Source: an uncultured Clostridia bacterium
GTDB taxonomy: Bacteria; Bacillota; Clostridia; TANB77; CAG-508
Direction of reading: 5' to 3'
Assembly: GCA_934129745.1 (NCBI GenBank)
Contig: CAKOWZ010000006.1
Span: 18,903 to 82,902 of the forward strand
Length of the DNA stretch: 64,000 bases
Position numbers and translations under genes: made by a program. A model generated the notes under the pieces. The model had not been told where the DNA came from. It ran no database searches and saw only the letters and a list, made by a program, of their open reading frames with translations. Positions 9,580 through 18,248 of this stretch are shown here, one piece after another. Each line of letters opens with the position of its first letter. Within the stretch, counting starts at the first letter, position 1.

Positions 9580-9632
9580 ACTCATATTCTCCTTTCTCAT
9601 TTTATAAAAACATATTATTTTCATATAATAAA

Positions 9633-10238
9633 TTATGCTCTTTTTTCCATAATACCATCGATTAAACCATATTTTAAGGCTTCTTCAGCTGTCATGTAGT
9701 TATCTCTTTCAGTATCTCTATTAATTACTTCTAAAGGTTGCCCTGTTCTTTCACTTAATAATTTGTTTAATTTCTCACGAGTTTTTACCATATGGTCTGC
9801 ATGGATTTTAATTTCTGTAGTTTGACCTGAAAGTCCTCCACCACCAATTAATGGTTGGTGAATTAATATTTCTGCATTTGGAGTTGCAAATCTTTTTCCT
9901 TTTTCACCAGATGCTAATAAAACTGCACCCATACTTGCTGCCATTCCTATACATATTGTTGTAACTGGGCATTTGATATAATTCATTGTATCTACAATTC
10001 CCATACCATCTGTTATAGATCCACCTGGACTATTTATATATAATGAAATTTCTTTATCTGGGTCTTCAGATTCTAAGAATAACAATTGTGCAATTACTAA
10101 ACTTGCTGAAGTTGGATTTACATCTTCTCCTAAAAATATTATTCTGTCTTTTAATAATCTTGAGAATATATCATATGATCTTTCTCCTTTTGATGTTTGT
10201 TCAACAACATATGGAACTAAACTATTTCTCTCTAACAT
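9633..10238 (-). CDS. clpP: ATP-dependent Clp protease proteolytic subunit ClpP
   Basis: This 201-residue serine protease forms the double heptameric chamber of ClpXP. The catalytic triad is visible: Ser102 in GMAASMGA, His127 in ILIHQPL, and Asp175 in NRDTERDNYM. The start at 10238 follows AGGAGG. It sits between tig and clpX, the standard order in Clostridia. Confidence 0.97.
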   Translation of the reverse strand: MLERNSLVPYVVEQTSKGERSYDIFSRLLKDRIIFLGEDVNPTSASLVIAQLLFLESEDPDKEISLYINSPGGSITDGMGIVDTMNYIKCPVTTICIGMAASMGAVLLASGEKGKRFATPNAEILIHQPLIGGGGLSGQTTEIKIHADHMVKTREKLNKLLSERTGQPLEVINRDTERDNYMTAEEALKYGLIDGIMEKRA

Positions 10239-10452
10239 AACTTTCCTCCTAATTCAATTATTTACAAATATTTTTATTATATAACTACTTATATAATAAT
10301 TTTATAGTTTCATACATATTTTTGTGTATATTTTTAATTAATTTATTAACTAATTGCATTTTATACTATTATACTTATTTTTTCAATAGTTTGTTGCAAT
10401 TATCTTTTTTATAATTATATTAATTTATTTACTAATCTTTTTTAACAGGCAT

Positions 10453-10486
10453 AAAAAGTTAGAGATTGAACAACCTCTAACTTTTT
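10453..10486 (-). terminator. Terminator downstream of tig
   Basis: A 12-bp perfect stem (AAAAAGTTAGAG with CTCTAACTTTTT) lies just after the tig stop. The T run follows it on the minus strand. clpP therefore probably has its own promoter in the 240-bp gap. Confidence 0.8.
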
Positions 10487-10497
10487 ACAATTATTTC

Positions 10498-11781
10498 TTA
10501 TTTTATTTTTGCATTATCTACTACAAATTTTATTGCTTTTTCTGCTACTATATTTTCTTTTATGTAATTAATTAAATGTTGATTATTTTTTAATTCATCT
10601 GCATTTCTGCCATAGTTTTCAGCCATTTCTTTGATTTTTTCTTCTATTTCTTCTTCACTGGCTTCAATTTTTTCAGCTTTAACAATTGCATCTAAAACTA
10701 ATCTGCTTTTTACTGAAACTTTAGCTTGTTCTTCAAATTCTTTTCTCATATCTTCTTCAGATTTTCCAACCATTTGTAAGTATTGTTTTAAGTTTAATCC
10801 TTGATATGATAATCTTGTTTCAACATCTTTCATCATGTTGTCAACTTCTGTTTCAATCATTCCTGATGGAATTTCAATATCTGTTGCATCACATACTGTT
10901 TTTATTGCATTTTCTTCAGTTTCATATTTTTCTTTGTTTGCATTTTCAGTTTCTAATTTTTCTTTAATACTATTTTTTAATTCTTCTAATGTATCAAATT
11001 CACTAACATCTTTAGCAAATTCATCATCTAATTCTGGTAATTCTTTTCTTTTAATTTCATGTAATTTAACTTTAAATGTAGCATCTTTTCCAGCTAATTC
11101 TGCTGAAAAATATTCCTCTGGGAATTTAACATTAATATCTTTTTCATCTTCAATTTTCATACCGATAATTTGATCTTCAAATCCTGGAATAAATGTTTTG
11201 CTACCAATTTCTAATTCATGATTTTCAGCTTTTCCACCTTCAAAAGCTACTCCATCAACAAATCCTTCAAAATCAATAACTGCAATATCTTTTTCAGCAA
11301 CTGGTTCATTTTCAATGCTTACTAATCTTGAGTTTTTGTTAGCCATATTGTTTAATTCATTATTGATATCTTCGTCAGTTACTTTGTATTCAACTTTTTT
11401 CAAAGATATTCCTTTATATTTTCCTAATTTAACTTCTGGTTTAACTTGTACAACTGCTGTAAAGATTAATTCTTTTCCTTTTCCCATTTGTACTATATCT
11501 ATTTGTGGTTTGCTAACAACTTCTAATTTGTTTTCTTCTACTTCTTTTTCAAATATTTCAGGTACTATTTCATTAAATGTATCTTCATAAAAAATTTCAG
11601 GACCATATGTTTTTTCAACTAAAGCCATTGGTGCTTTTCCTTTTCTAAATCCTTTTATATTGAAGTATTTAGCTGTTTTAGCATATACTTTTTTCATTCC
11701 TTCATCAAATGTTTCTGCTGGAACATTAAATGTTAATTTTAATTCATTTGTATTTTCTGTGTTTTCTACTTTAATACTCAT
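10498..11781 (-). CDS. tig: Trigger factor
   Basis: This 427-residue ribosome-associated chaperone and prolyl isomerase has three visible parts. The N-terminal ribosome-binding domain carries FNIKGFRKGKAP near residues 40-51. An FKBP-type domain begins at about 155 (VIDFEGFVDGVAFEGG). The C-terminal chaperone domain runs from about 250 to the end. The start at 11781 has AAAGGA upstream. It heads the tig-clpP-clpX cluster. Confidence 0.96.
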   Translation of the reverse strand: MSIKVENTENTNELKLTFNVPAETFDEGMKKVYAKTAKYFNIKGFRKGKAPMALVEKTYGPEIFYEDTFNEIVPEIFEKEVEENKLEVVSKPQIDIVQMGKGKELIFTAVVQVKPEVKLGKYKGISLKKVEYKVTDEDINNELNNMANKNSRLVSIENEPVAEKDIAVIDFEGFVDGVAFEGGKAENHELEIGSKTFIPGFEDQIIGMKIEDEKDINVKFPEEYFSAELAGKDATFKVKLHEIKRKELPELDDEFAKDVSEFDTLEELKNSIKEKLETENANKEKYETEENAIKTVCDATDIEIPSGMIETEVDNMMKDVETRLSYQGLNLKQYLQMVGKSEEDMRKEFEEQAKVSVKSRLVLDAIVKAEKIEASEEEIEEKIKEMAENYGRNADELKNNQHLINYIKENIVAEKAIKFVVDNAKIK

Positions 11782-11855
11782 TTTAATTACATCCTTTCAA
11801 ATATATCTCTATTCTCTTTTATGTTACTCATTTTTCTGAATAACTAAGCTTACTT

Positions 11856-11883
11856 ATTATATCACATTTTTCTAATTTTGCAA
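11856..11883 (-). promoter_or_regulatory. Sigma-A promoter of tig
   Basis: TTGCAA (11878-11883), a 16-nt spacer and TATAAT (11856-11861) on the minus strand, about 75 nt before the start codon. Confidence 0.65.
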
Positions 11884-11923
11884 TACTTTCCACTACATTT
11901 TTATCAATAAATTCAGAATAATT

Positions 11924-12631
11924 TCATTTAATTTTTAATAATTTAAAATCAAGATAATCTGCACTTATCAAATGAAAATTAATTCCACCTACATCACCTT
12001 CAATTGCATCTTTATGTGAATTTCCATGTAAATGTCCATAATAACAATCCTTTATATTATAATCTTTTAGTGTTTTATAAAATTCAAGATAATTGTTTCC
12101 AAGCAATTCTTTAGATTGAATTGGAGGATAATGCATAAATGCAATAATTTTTTTATTTTCACCATAAGTTTTAATTCCATTTTTTAATGATAATTTCAAT
12201 CTTTCATTTTCTCTATTTATCATTTTTCGATTTTCTTCTCCATCTTGTAGTATCCACCCTCTTGTTCCAACAATTATTATATCTTCAACTAAATATGAAT
12301 TATTATACAAAAATTCTACATTTTTAAAATTATTATTTTTGATAAATTCATTCATTTTGTTTAATGTTGACCACCAATAATCATGATTACCTTTTAACAT
12401 AATTTTTCTTCCAGGTAATTCATTTAAATATTGAAAATCTAATTTTGTATCTTCAAGATATGTTGCCCAAGAAAAGTCCCCAGGAAGAATAACAGTGTCT
12501 TTTGGTTTAACTTTTTGGTTCCAATCTTGTCTTATTTTTTCATAATGATTGTTCCAATTATTTCCGAAAATGTCCATTGGTTTATTTTGTTGAAATGATA
12601 AATGCAAATCAGCTATTACATATATTGACAT
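11924..12631 (-). CDS. Calcineurin-like metallophosphoesterase
   Basis: This 235-residue protein carries all the metal-binding blocks of the family in order: DLH near residue 8, GDF near 52, GNHD near 81, HYPP near 168 and GHLHG near 200. The architecture matches the stand-alone phosphoesterases common in Clostridia, whose substrate is unknown. The ribosome binding site AAAAGGAG is directly upstream. It is not obviously linked in function to its neighbours. Confidence 0.88.
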   Translation of the reverse strand: MSIYVIADLHLSFQQNKPMDIFGNNWNNHYEKIRQDWNQKVKPKDTVILPGDFSWATYLEDTKLDFQYLNELPGRKIMLKGNHDYWWSTLNKMNEFIKNNNFKNVEFLYNNSYLVEDIIIVGTRGWILQDGEENRKMINRENERLKLSLKNGIKTYGENKKIIAFMHYPPIQSKELLGNNYLEFYKTLKDYNIKDCYYGHLHGNSHKDAIEGDVGGINFHLISADYLDFKLLKIK

Positions 12632-12817
12632 ATTTTATTCTCCTTTTTATGAATTGTATTTTAATTAATTATTTGGTTAAATTCATATTAATTATATAAT
12701 TAAATTTATATCAATTATTTAATTATTTACTGGACTGTTTGTTTCATAAAATATTTATTAGATATAATATTTAATAAATATTTTATTTAAATAACTATAT
12801 TATTTTTATATTTTAAA

Positions 12818-13816
12818 TTATTCTTCTCCAAGTTTTAGATTTGGAATAGCATTTAAATATAAATCAGATCTTTTTCCATTTATGAAATTGTAATATCCTG
12901 CACTTGCTATCATTGCAGCATTATCTGTACATAAAATAGGCTCAGGATAATATATTTTCATACCATGAGTTTCTTCTAATTCTAAAAATTTTTTTCTTAT
13001 ATATGTATTAGCAGATACTCCTCCTGCTAATGCAATTGTTTTTATTCCTAATTGTTCTGATGCTTTTAAAACATTATCTATTAAAACCTGTGTTACATTT
13101 TCTTCAAAACTTGCACATAAATCAGCTTTATTTACATCTGGATTTTTATGATGTAAATTTATTATAGCTGTTTTTATTCCACTAAAACTAAAATCTAAAT
13201 TATCAAAATGAGTTTTTGGTAATTGTATATTAGCATGTCCTTGTTTTGCAAGTTTATCTATTTTAGGTCCACCTGGATATCCTAAACCTACAACTCTTGC
13301 GACTTTATCAAATGCTTCTCCTATTGCATCATCTCTAGTTTTTCCAAGTATTTCAAATTCTTCATAACTTTTTATATGTACCAAATGTGTGTGTCCACCT
13401 GAAATTATCATACATAAAAATGGTGGTTGTAAATCTTTATGTGTTATATAATTTGCTGCAATATGACCTTGAATATGGTTAGTTCCAACTAATGGAATAT
13501 TTAATGTATAACTTAATGCTTTTGCATATGATACCCCTACTAATAAAGCACCAACTAAACCTGGACCATATGTACATGCTATATGATCTATATCCTCAAA
13601 TTTAATATTAGCATCTTTTAGTGCTTGTTTTGTAACCTCAGAAATAGCTTCAACATGATTTCTTGATGCTATTTCTGGAACCACTCCACCATATTGTTCA
13701 TGTATTTTTATTTGTGAATTAATAACATTTGATAATACTTCTCTACCATTTTTTACTACTGCAACTGACGTTTCATCACAACTTGATTCAATTCCTAATG
13801 TTAGTATATCTTTCAT
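12818..13816 (-). CDS. tsaD: tRNA N6-adenosine threonylcarbamoyltransferase TsaD
   Basis: This 332-residue ASKHA-fold enzyme transfers the threonylcarbamoyl group to A37 of ANN-decoding tRNAs, acting with TsaB and TsaE (not in the window). Signatures are GIESSCDETSVAVV at the N-terminus, HIQGHIAANY with the metal-binding histidines, ISGGHTHLV, and GGVSANTYIR. An in-frame TAA directly precedes the ATG at 13816, so this start is forced. Its Shine-Dalgarno lies 50-60 nt upstream, behind a perfect 18-bp palindrome (see findings). Confidence 0.96.
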   Translation of the reverse strand: MKDILTLGIESSCDETSVAVVKNGREVLSNVINSQIKIHEQYGGVVPEIASRNHVEAISEVTKQALKDANIKFEDIDHIACTYGPGLVGALLVGVSYAKALSYTLNIPLVGTNHIQGHIAANYITHKDLQPPFLCMIISGGHTHLVHIKSYEEFEILGKTRDDAIGEAFDKVARVVGLGYPGGPKIDKLAKQGHANIQLPKTHFDNLDFSFSGIKTAIINLHHKNPDVNKADLCASFEENVTQVLIDNVLKASEQLGIKTIALAGGVSANTYIRKKFLELEETHGMKIYYPEPILCTDNAAMIASAGYYNFINGKRSDLYLNAIPNLKLGEE

Positions 13817-13826
13817 TTATTTACTA

Positions 13827-13865
13827 CAAAATACTTTTTATAATTTAATTATAAAAAGTATTTTG
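13827..13865. repeat. Perfect 18-bp palindrome between Shine-Dalgarno and start of tsaD
   Basis: CAAAATACTTTTTATAAT at 13827-13844 is repeated exactly inverted at 13848-13865, with a 3-nt loop. On the mRNA side it is preceded by AAAAGGAGAG (13875-13866) and followed by 10 nt and the ATG. There is no U tract after it on the minus strand, so it is not a typical terminator. Confidence 0.9.
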
Positions 13866-13972
13866 CTCTCCTTTTATATAAATAAGATTTAGGTTTTTAT
13901 TTGGTTTTACCTATAAACCTTTTTTAATTTTTAATAATAAATTTTTCTGTATGTTAATTATAATTTTAAATA

Positions 13973-14743
13973 TTAATATATTCCAAATATTACCAAAATT
14001 GATTTTAAATCAATTTTAAAAATATTACCAATTAACAAAAATAAACCTTTAACTGCACCTTCAATACAAGGTGTTATTATATACCCTGCAATTCCTGTAA
14101 CCCAAAGGGCAATAAAAATAATATATAATAATTGCTCATTTCTATCAAACCATTGTCTTGCATTATATGATAAAAAATGATTTAAAATTTTTGATCCATC
14201 CAATGGTGGTAATGGTATTAAATTAAATAATCCTAGTCCAGTATTAATTATGATTAATTCCATTATAAAAACAAAAATTATAAAATATACTCTAACTGGT
14301 AAATTTATTAATACATTAAATTTTAATAATAATGCTAATACTATTGTTGAAAAAATAGCAATAACAAAATTCATTAATGGTCCTGCAAATGACACAATTG
14401 CTTCTGCTTTTGTCATAGATATATTTCTTTTAAATTGTCTTGGATTAATTTCAACTGGCTTTCCCCATCCAAATCCTGCAACAATTAATAATGCAAATCC
14501 AATTGGATCTATATGTTTTAAAGGATTTAATGTTAATCTTCCTTGATTTCTTGGAGTATTATCTCCTAATTTATCAGCTGCAAATGCATGTGCAAATTCA
14601 TGAAATGTAATTGCTATCAAAATTGCAAATACTGATATTATCAATGTAATAATACTATTCATGTTTGTTAATCTATTAACAATATTTATTAATACAAAGA
14701 TTCCTAAAATAATATATAAAATTCTTTTATCAAAATTAAACAT
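13973..14743 (-). CDS. Site-2 protease family membrane zinc protease (M50)
   Basis: This 256-residue membrane protein has the zinc-binding motif HEFAHA near residues 48-53 within a hydrophobic helix, and the second M50 signature near LIPLPPLDGS (Asp metal ligand). Five to six membrane segments are apparent. It belongs to the short S2P/YwhC type without a PDZ domain. Its substrate cannot be inferred here. It is separated from lysS upstream by only 56 bp and may be co-transcribed. Confidence 0.9.
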   Translation of the reverse strand: MFNFDKRILYIILGIFVLINIVNRLTNMNSIITLIISVFAILIAITFHEFAHAFAADKLGDNTPRNQGRLTLNPLKHIDPIGFALLIVAGFGWGKPVEINPRQFKRNISMTKAEAIVSFAGPLMNFVIAIFSTIVLALLLKFNVLINLPVRVYFIIFVFIMELIIINTGLGLFNLIPLPPLDGSKILNHFLSYNARQWFDRNEQLLYIIFIALWVTGIAGYIITPCIEGAVKGLFLLIGNIFKIDLKSILVIFGIY

Positions 14744-14799
14744 AATCTTCCTTATTGTGTTGTAAAATTTAGGTTTTTTCGATTAACCTATAAACGAAT

Positions 14800-16305
14800 T
14801 TATGCTAAAGGTTTCATTGTTGGGAATAATAATACATCTCTAATTGAAACAGCATCTGTTAAAAGCATTACTAATCTGTCAACACCAATTCCTAAACCAC
14901 CTGTTGGAGGCATACCATATTCTAATGCTTGAATATAATCTTCATCCATCATTCCAGCTTCTTCATCTCCAGCTTCTCTTGCTTCAACTTGTTTTTTAAA
15001 TCTTTCATATTGATCAATTGGATCATTTAATTCTGAGAATGCGTTTCCATATTCACGTCCACCAATAAATACTTCAAATCTTTCTGTTAATCTAGGATCT
15101 GAAACTTTTCTTTTAGCTAATGGTGAAATTTCAACTGGATAATCATATATAAATGTTGGTTGAATTAATGTTGATTCAACATATTCATCAAAAAATAGGC
15201 TTATTACATCTCCTCTTGTTTCTTTTGTTGGGTCAGGAATTATTAATCCTTTTTCTTTTGCTAATGCCACTGCTTCTTCATCTGAATTTATTGTATTAAA
15301 ATCTATTCCTGTTACTTCTTTTATTGAATCTATCATTGATATTCTTTTCCATGATGGTGTTAAATCAATTTCTTGTCCTTGATATGTAATTTTAGTTGAT
15401 CCTGTAATTTTTTCTGCACATCTTGATATTATTTCTTCTGTTATATCCATCATATCATTGTAATCTTGATATGCAGCATATAATTCAAGCTCAGTAAATT
15501 CTGGATTATGTCTTATATCCATACCTTCATTTCTAAAAACTCTTCCCATTTCATATACTTTATCAATTCCACCAACAATTAATCTTTTTAAATTTAATTC
15601 TAATGCTATTCTTAAATACATTGATATATCTAATGCATTATGATGTGTTTCAAATGGTCTTGCAGAAGCACCTCCTGAAATTGTATTTAAAATAGGTGTT
15701 TCAACTTCTAAATATCCTTTTTCATCTAATATTGCACGAATTTCTTTTATTATTTTGCTTCTTGTTTCAAAACTTTTTTTAACTTCTGGATTTACAATTA
15801 AATCAACATATCTTTGTCTATAACGTAAATCTGGATCTTTTAGTCCATGGAATTTTTCTGGTAATGGTCTTAATGATTTTGAAAGAAGTATTACTTCTTT
15901 TGCATGTACAGAAATTTCCTCTGTTCTTGTTTTAAAAACAAAACCTTTAATTCCAATAAAATCTCCTATGTCATAAGTTTTAAATGCTTTATAGCTTTCT
16001 TCTCCTAATTCATTTATACTTACATAACTTTGAATTCTTTCATCACAATCTTGAATTGTTACAAAAGAAGCTTTTCCCATTATTCTTTTTGCAATTATTC
16101 TTCCTGCTACTGCTACATCTTTTTGATCAAATTTTTCGAAATTTGCTTTTATTTCTCCTGCTGTATTTGTTCTTTCATATTTTGTTATTTGATAAGGATC
16201 TTTTCCTTGTTGTTGTAACTCAGATAATTTTTCTCTTCTTACTTTCATTAATTGATTTAGATCAATTTCTGGTTCTTGTATATTATTTGTTTGATTTTCG
16301 CTCAT
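14800..16305 (-). CDS. lysS: Lysyl-tRNA synthetase (class II)
   Basis: This 501-residue enzyme has an N-terminal OB-fold anticodon-binding domain (about 60-170) and a class II catalytic core. Motif 1 includes YLEVETPILN, motif 2 FRNEGMDIRHNPEF, and motif 3 GGLGIGVDRLVM near the C-terminus. The start at 16305 has AGGAGG 7 nt upstream. Length matches the family. No T-box leader is visible. Confidence 0.97.
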   Translation of the reverse strand: MSENQTNNIQEPEIDLNQLMKVRREKLSELQQQGKDPYQITKYERTNTAGEIKANFEKFDQKDVAVAGRIIAKRIMGKASFVTIQDCDERIQSYVSINELGEESYKAFKTYDIGDFIGIKGFVFKTRTEEISVHAKEVILLSKSLRPLPEKFHGLKDPDLRYRQRYVDLIVNPEVKKSFETRSKIIKEIRAILDEKGYLEVETPILNTISGGASARPFETHHNALDISMYLRIALELNLKRLIVGGIDKVYEMGRVFRNEGMDIRHNPEFTELELYAAYQDYNDMMDITEEIISRCAEKITGSTKITYQGQEIDLTPSWKRISMIDSIKEVTGIDFNTINSDEEAVALAKEKGLIIPDPTKETRGDVISLFFDEYVESTLIQPTFIYDYPVEISPLAKRKVSDPRLTERFEVFIGGREYGNAFSELNDPIDQYERFKKQVEAREAGDEEAGMMDEDYIQALEYGMPPTGGLGIGVDRLVMLLTDAVSIRDVLLFPTMKPLA

Positions 16306-16440
16306 AATATTTCCTCCTTGTTCTTATATCTATATTTTTATAAACTTACAATATTATATATTAAAATCCTTAGAAAGTAAATAGTTTGAATTAAAAAATG
16401 ATTGACATAGTTTGAAATTAAAAATCAATTAGTTTAAAAC

Positions 16441-16484
16441 AAAAACTACCTATTAAAATTTTTATTTAATAAGTAGTTTTTGTA
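16441..16484 (-). terminator. Terminator of the surface-protein gene
   Basis: An inverted repeat of AAAACTAC plus TATTAAA with its complement forms a long stem with T-rich tails. It lies 55 bp after the stop of the gene ending at 16539. Confidence 0.65.
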
Positions 16485-16538
16485 GTACATTTTATATTAA
16501 TTATTGTATAATTAATTTCATTATTTCATTTTATATTA

Positions 16539-18116
16539 TTATTTATTTAATTTACGATATCTTGTAATCATGAAAATTACTATTCCAGCAATTGCTATAG
16601 CTAATACTGCATAAAAAGCTCCTGCTTGTGGTATATTGTCAGGTAATTTTTCTGCTGTAACTTTTACAGGTGTTGTAACTGTTGCTGTTGATGGTCCATT
16701 TTGTTCTACTGTAACATCTTTGTCATAATTTTCTGTTGGTTTAAATGTTCTTGTTATTTTACGAATTCCACCATCTGAATCTGTAATTGGTTCCCATCCT
16801 TCAGGAATACTAGATTTTTCTATTGGTAAATTATATGTTATTGTTATTGTAGTACTTTTATCTGAATTTACTGTTTTTTCAAAATTAATTCTTCTTAATG
16901 TCCATTCTATTGTTGGTGTTTGTATATCTTCTCCACCATCTTTTCCTGTTAATTTTACAGTTTCTTTTACAGCTCCATTATCTTTTGGATTATTATATGT
17001 GTCAAATGGATATACTTTTTCAATTACTTTTTTATTATTTGTATCTGGGTAATACCATCCTTCACTATTTGCACTTCCATCATTTTTCATTTCTACACCA
17101 TTTGTTGCTACAATTTCTTCGTCTGTTTTTGATTTAATTATTGCTATTGCATCTGCATCTTTTTTAGCATCTTTGTCTTCATCTTCATAATATGGTGGTA
17201 AATAAGTACTTCCATCTGAACTCATTTTACCTTCAACACTTTTTCCTTCTGATACAGCTCTATAAGTTAAATCTGTTTTAAAATCAGGAATTTCTTCACC
17301 TACATTTTCAAAATAGAAGTTTTTATCTTCTCCTATATACATGATATAAGATTTATTTTTTACTTTTGCTGTTACAGTAATATATTCTTGGCTTGTTGCT
17401 TTTTCAAAATCAGAATATTTGATATTGTCTGCTGAAGCATTTGTAGATATTTTATAATCTGTAACCATATTAGAATCTATTTTCTTTAAAATTTCTTCAT
17501 CTTCAAATGATGATTTATCTGTTAAAACATAACTTGTTTCAGTATCTGTATATCCATCAATTTTAGGATATGTTACTGTTACTGCTGTACTTATATCATC
17601 TTTTGATACATTTAATTGTTCTGCTAATGAAGCTTTTATTTCATTTTGAGCATGAACCCAACCATCTGCACTTATGTGTGTTTTTAAATTTTTATAATCT
17701 CCTAATACATAACTATCATCAATATCACCATGTATTAATGTTAATATTGAACTTGCATCTCTTGCATCTAATTTTCCATCACTATAAGCACCATCTTTTA
17801 TTAATGCATTATTACTTAAATTATATAAAGGAATTTTAATTTGATGTGCACTTGTTTTTTTAGTTAATAAATTGTCTTTCATTTGTTCTGTAAGATTTAA
17901 AGCATATAAGCTTAAAATTTCAGTTGAATTGAATTGATATTCATTAAGGTCTTTTTTTTGTAATTTTTTATATTCTTCAGGCCATAAATTTTGTTCCAAT
18001 TCTTTTCCCGTTTTTTCATAGACAATTGTAGCATTTACAGATTTGCTACATGCTAAACAAGTAAATAGCATTATAACAGTTAATAAAACTGCTGTTATTT
18101 TTTTAAAAATTTTCAT
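16539..18116 (-). CDS. Secreted cell-surface protein with sorting-like C-terminus
   Basis: I do not recognise a named family for this 525-residue protein. It begins with a signal peptide (MKIFKKITAVLLTVIMLFTC) and a possible lipobox near LACS. The middle is polar and rich in Asp, Lys, Thr and Ser. An early stretch, DGKLDARDASSILTLIHGD, is dockerin-like (the order D-x-K-x-D-x-x-D). The end is IPQAG, a hydrophobic helix, then RYRKLNK, the layout of a sortase signal with Ala replacing the Thr of LPxTG. It is single-gene, with its own promoter and terminator. The dockerin-like and sorting readings are inferences. Confidence 0.6.
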   Translation of the reverse strand: MKIFKKITAVLLTVIMLFTCLACSKSVNATIVYEKTGKELEQNLWPEEYKKLQKKDLNEYQFNSTEILSLYALNLTEQMKDNLLTKKTSAHQIKIPLYNLSNNALIKDGAYSDGKLDARDASSILTLIHGDIDDSYVLGDYKNLKTHISADGWVHAQNEIKASLAEQLNVSKDDISTAVTVTYPKIDGYTDTETSYVLTDKSSFEDEEILKKIDSNMVTDYKISTNASADNIKYSDFEKATSQEYITVTAKVKNKSYIMYIGEDKNFYFENVGEEIPDFKTDLTYRAVSEGKSVEGKMSSDGSTYLPPYYEDEDKDAKKDADAIAIIKSKTDEEIVATNGVEMKNDGSANSEGWYYPDTNNKKVIEKVYPFDTYNNPKDNGAVKETVKLTGKDGGEDIQTPTIEWTLRRINFEKTVNSDKSTTITITYNLPIEKSSIPEGWEPITDSDGGIRKITRTFKPTENYDKDVTVEQNGPSTATVTTPVKVTAEKLPDNIPQAGAFYAVLAIAIAGIVIFMITRYRKLNK

Positions 18117-18157
18117 ATGTTTTCCTCTCCTTTTTCACTTTTGTTTTATACACTATT

Positions 18158-18187
18158 ATTATAGTTCTTTTTGTCATTTTTAGTCAA
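18158..18187 (-). promoter_or_regulatory. Promoter of the surface-protein gene
   Basis: TTGACT (18182-18187), an 18-nt spacer and TATAAT (18158-18163) on the minus strand, 42 nt before the ATG. Confidence 0.65.
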
Positions 18188-18248
18188 TATATTTATTAAA
18201 TTTTTTTTATCTATTTTATTTTACAATATTTTTCCCTAAAAATTCCTA

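Noticed and set aside
9562..9585. Eight-codon mini-ORF as an independent gene
   Set aside because: It has a good Shine-Dalgarno but lies in duplicated AT-rich leader sequence; kept only as an alternative reading of the clpX leader.
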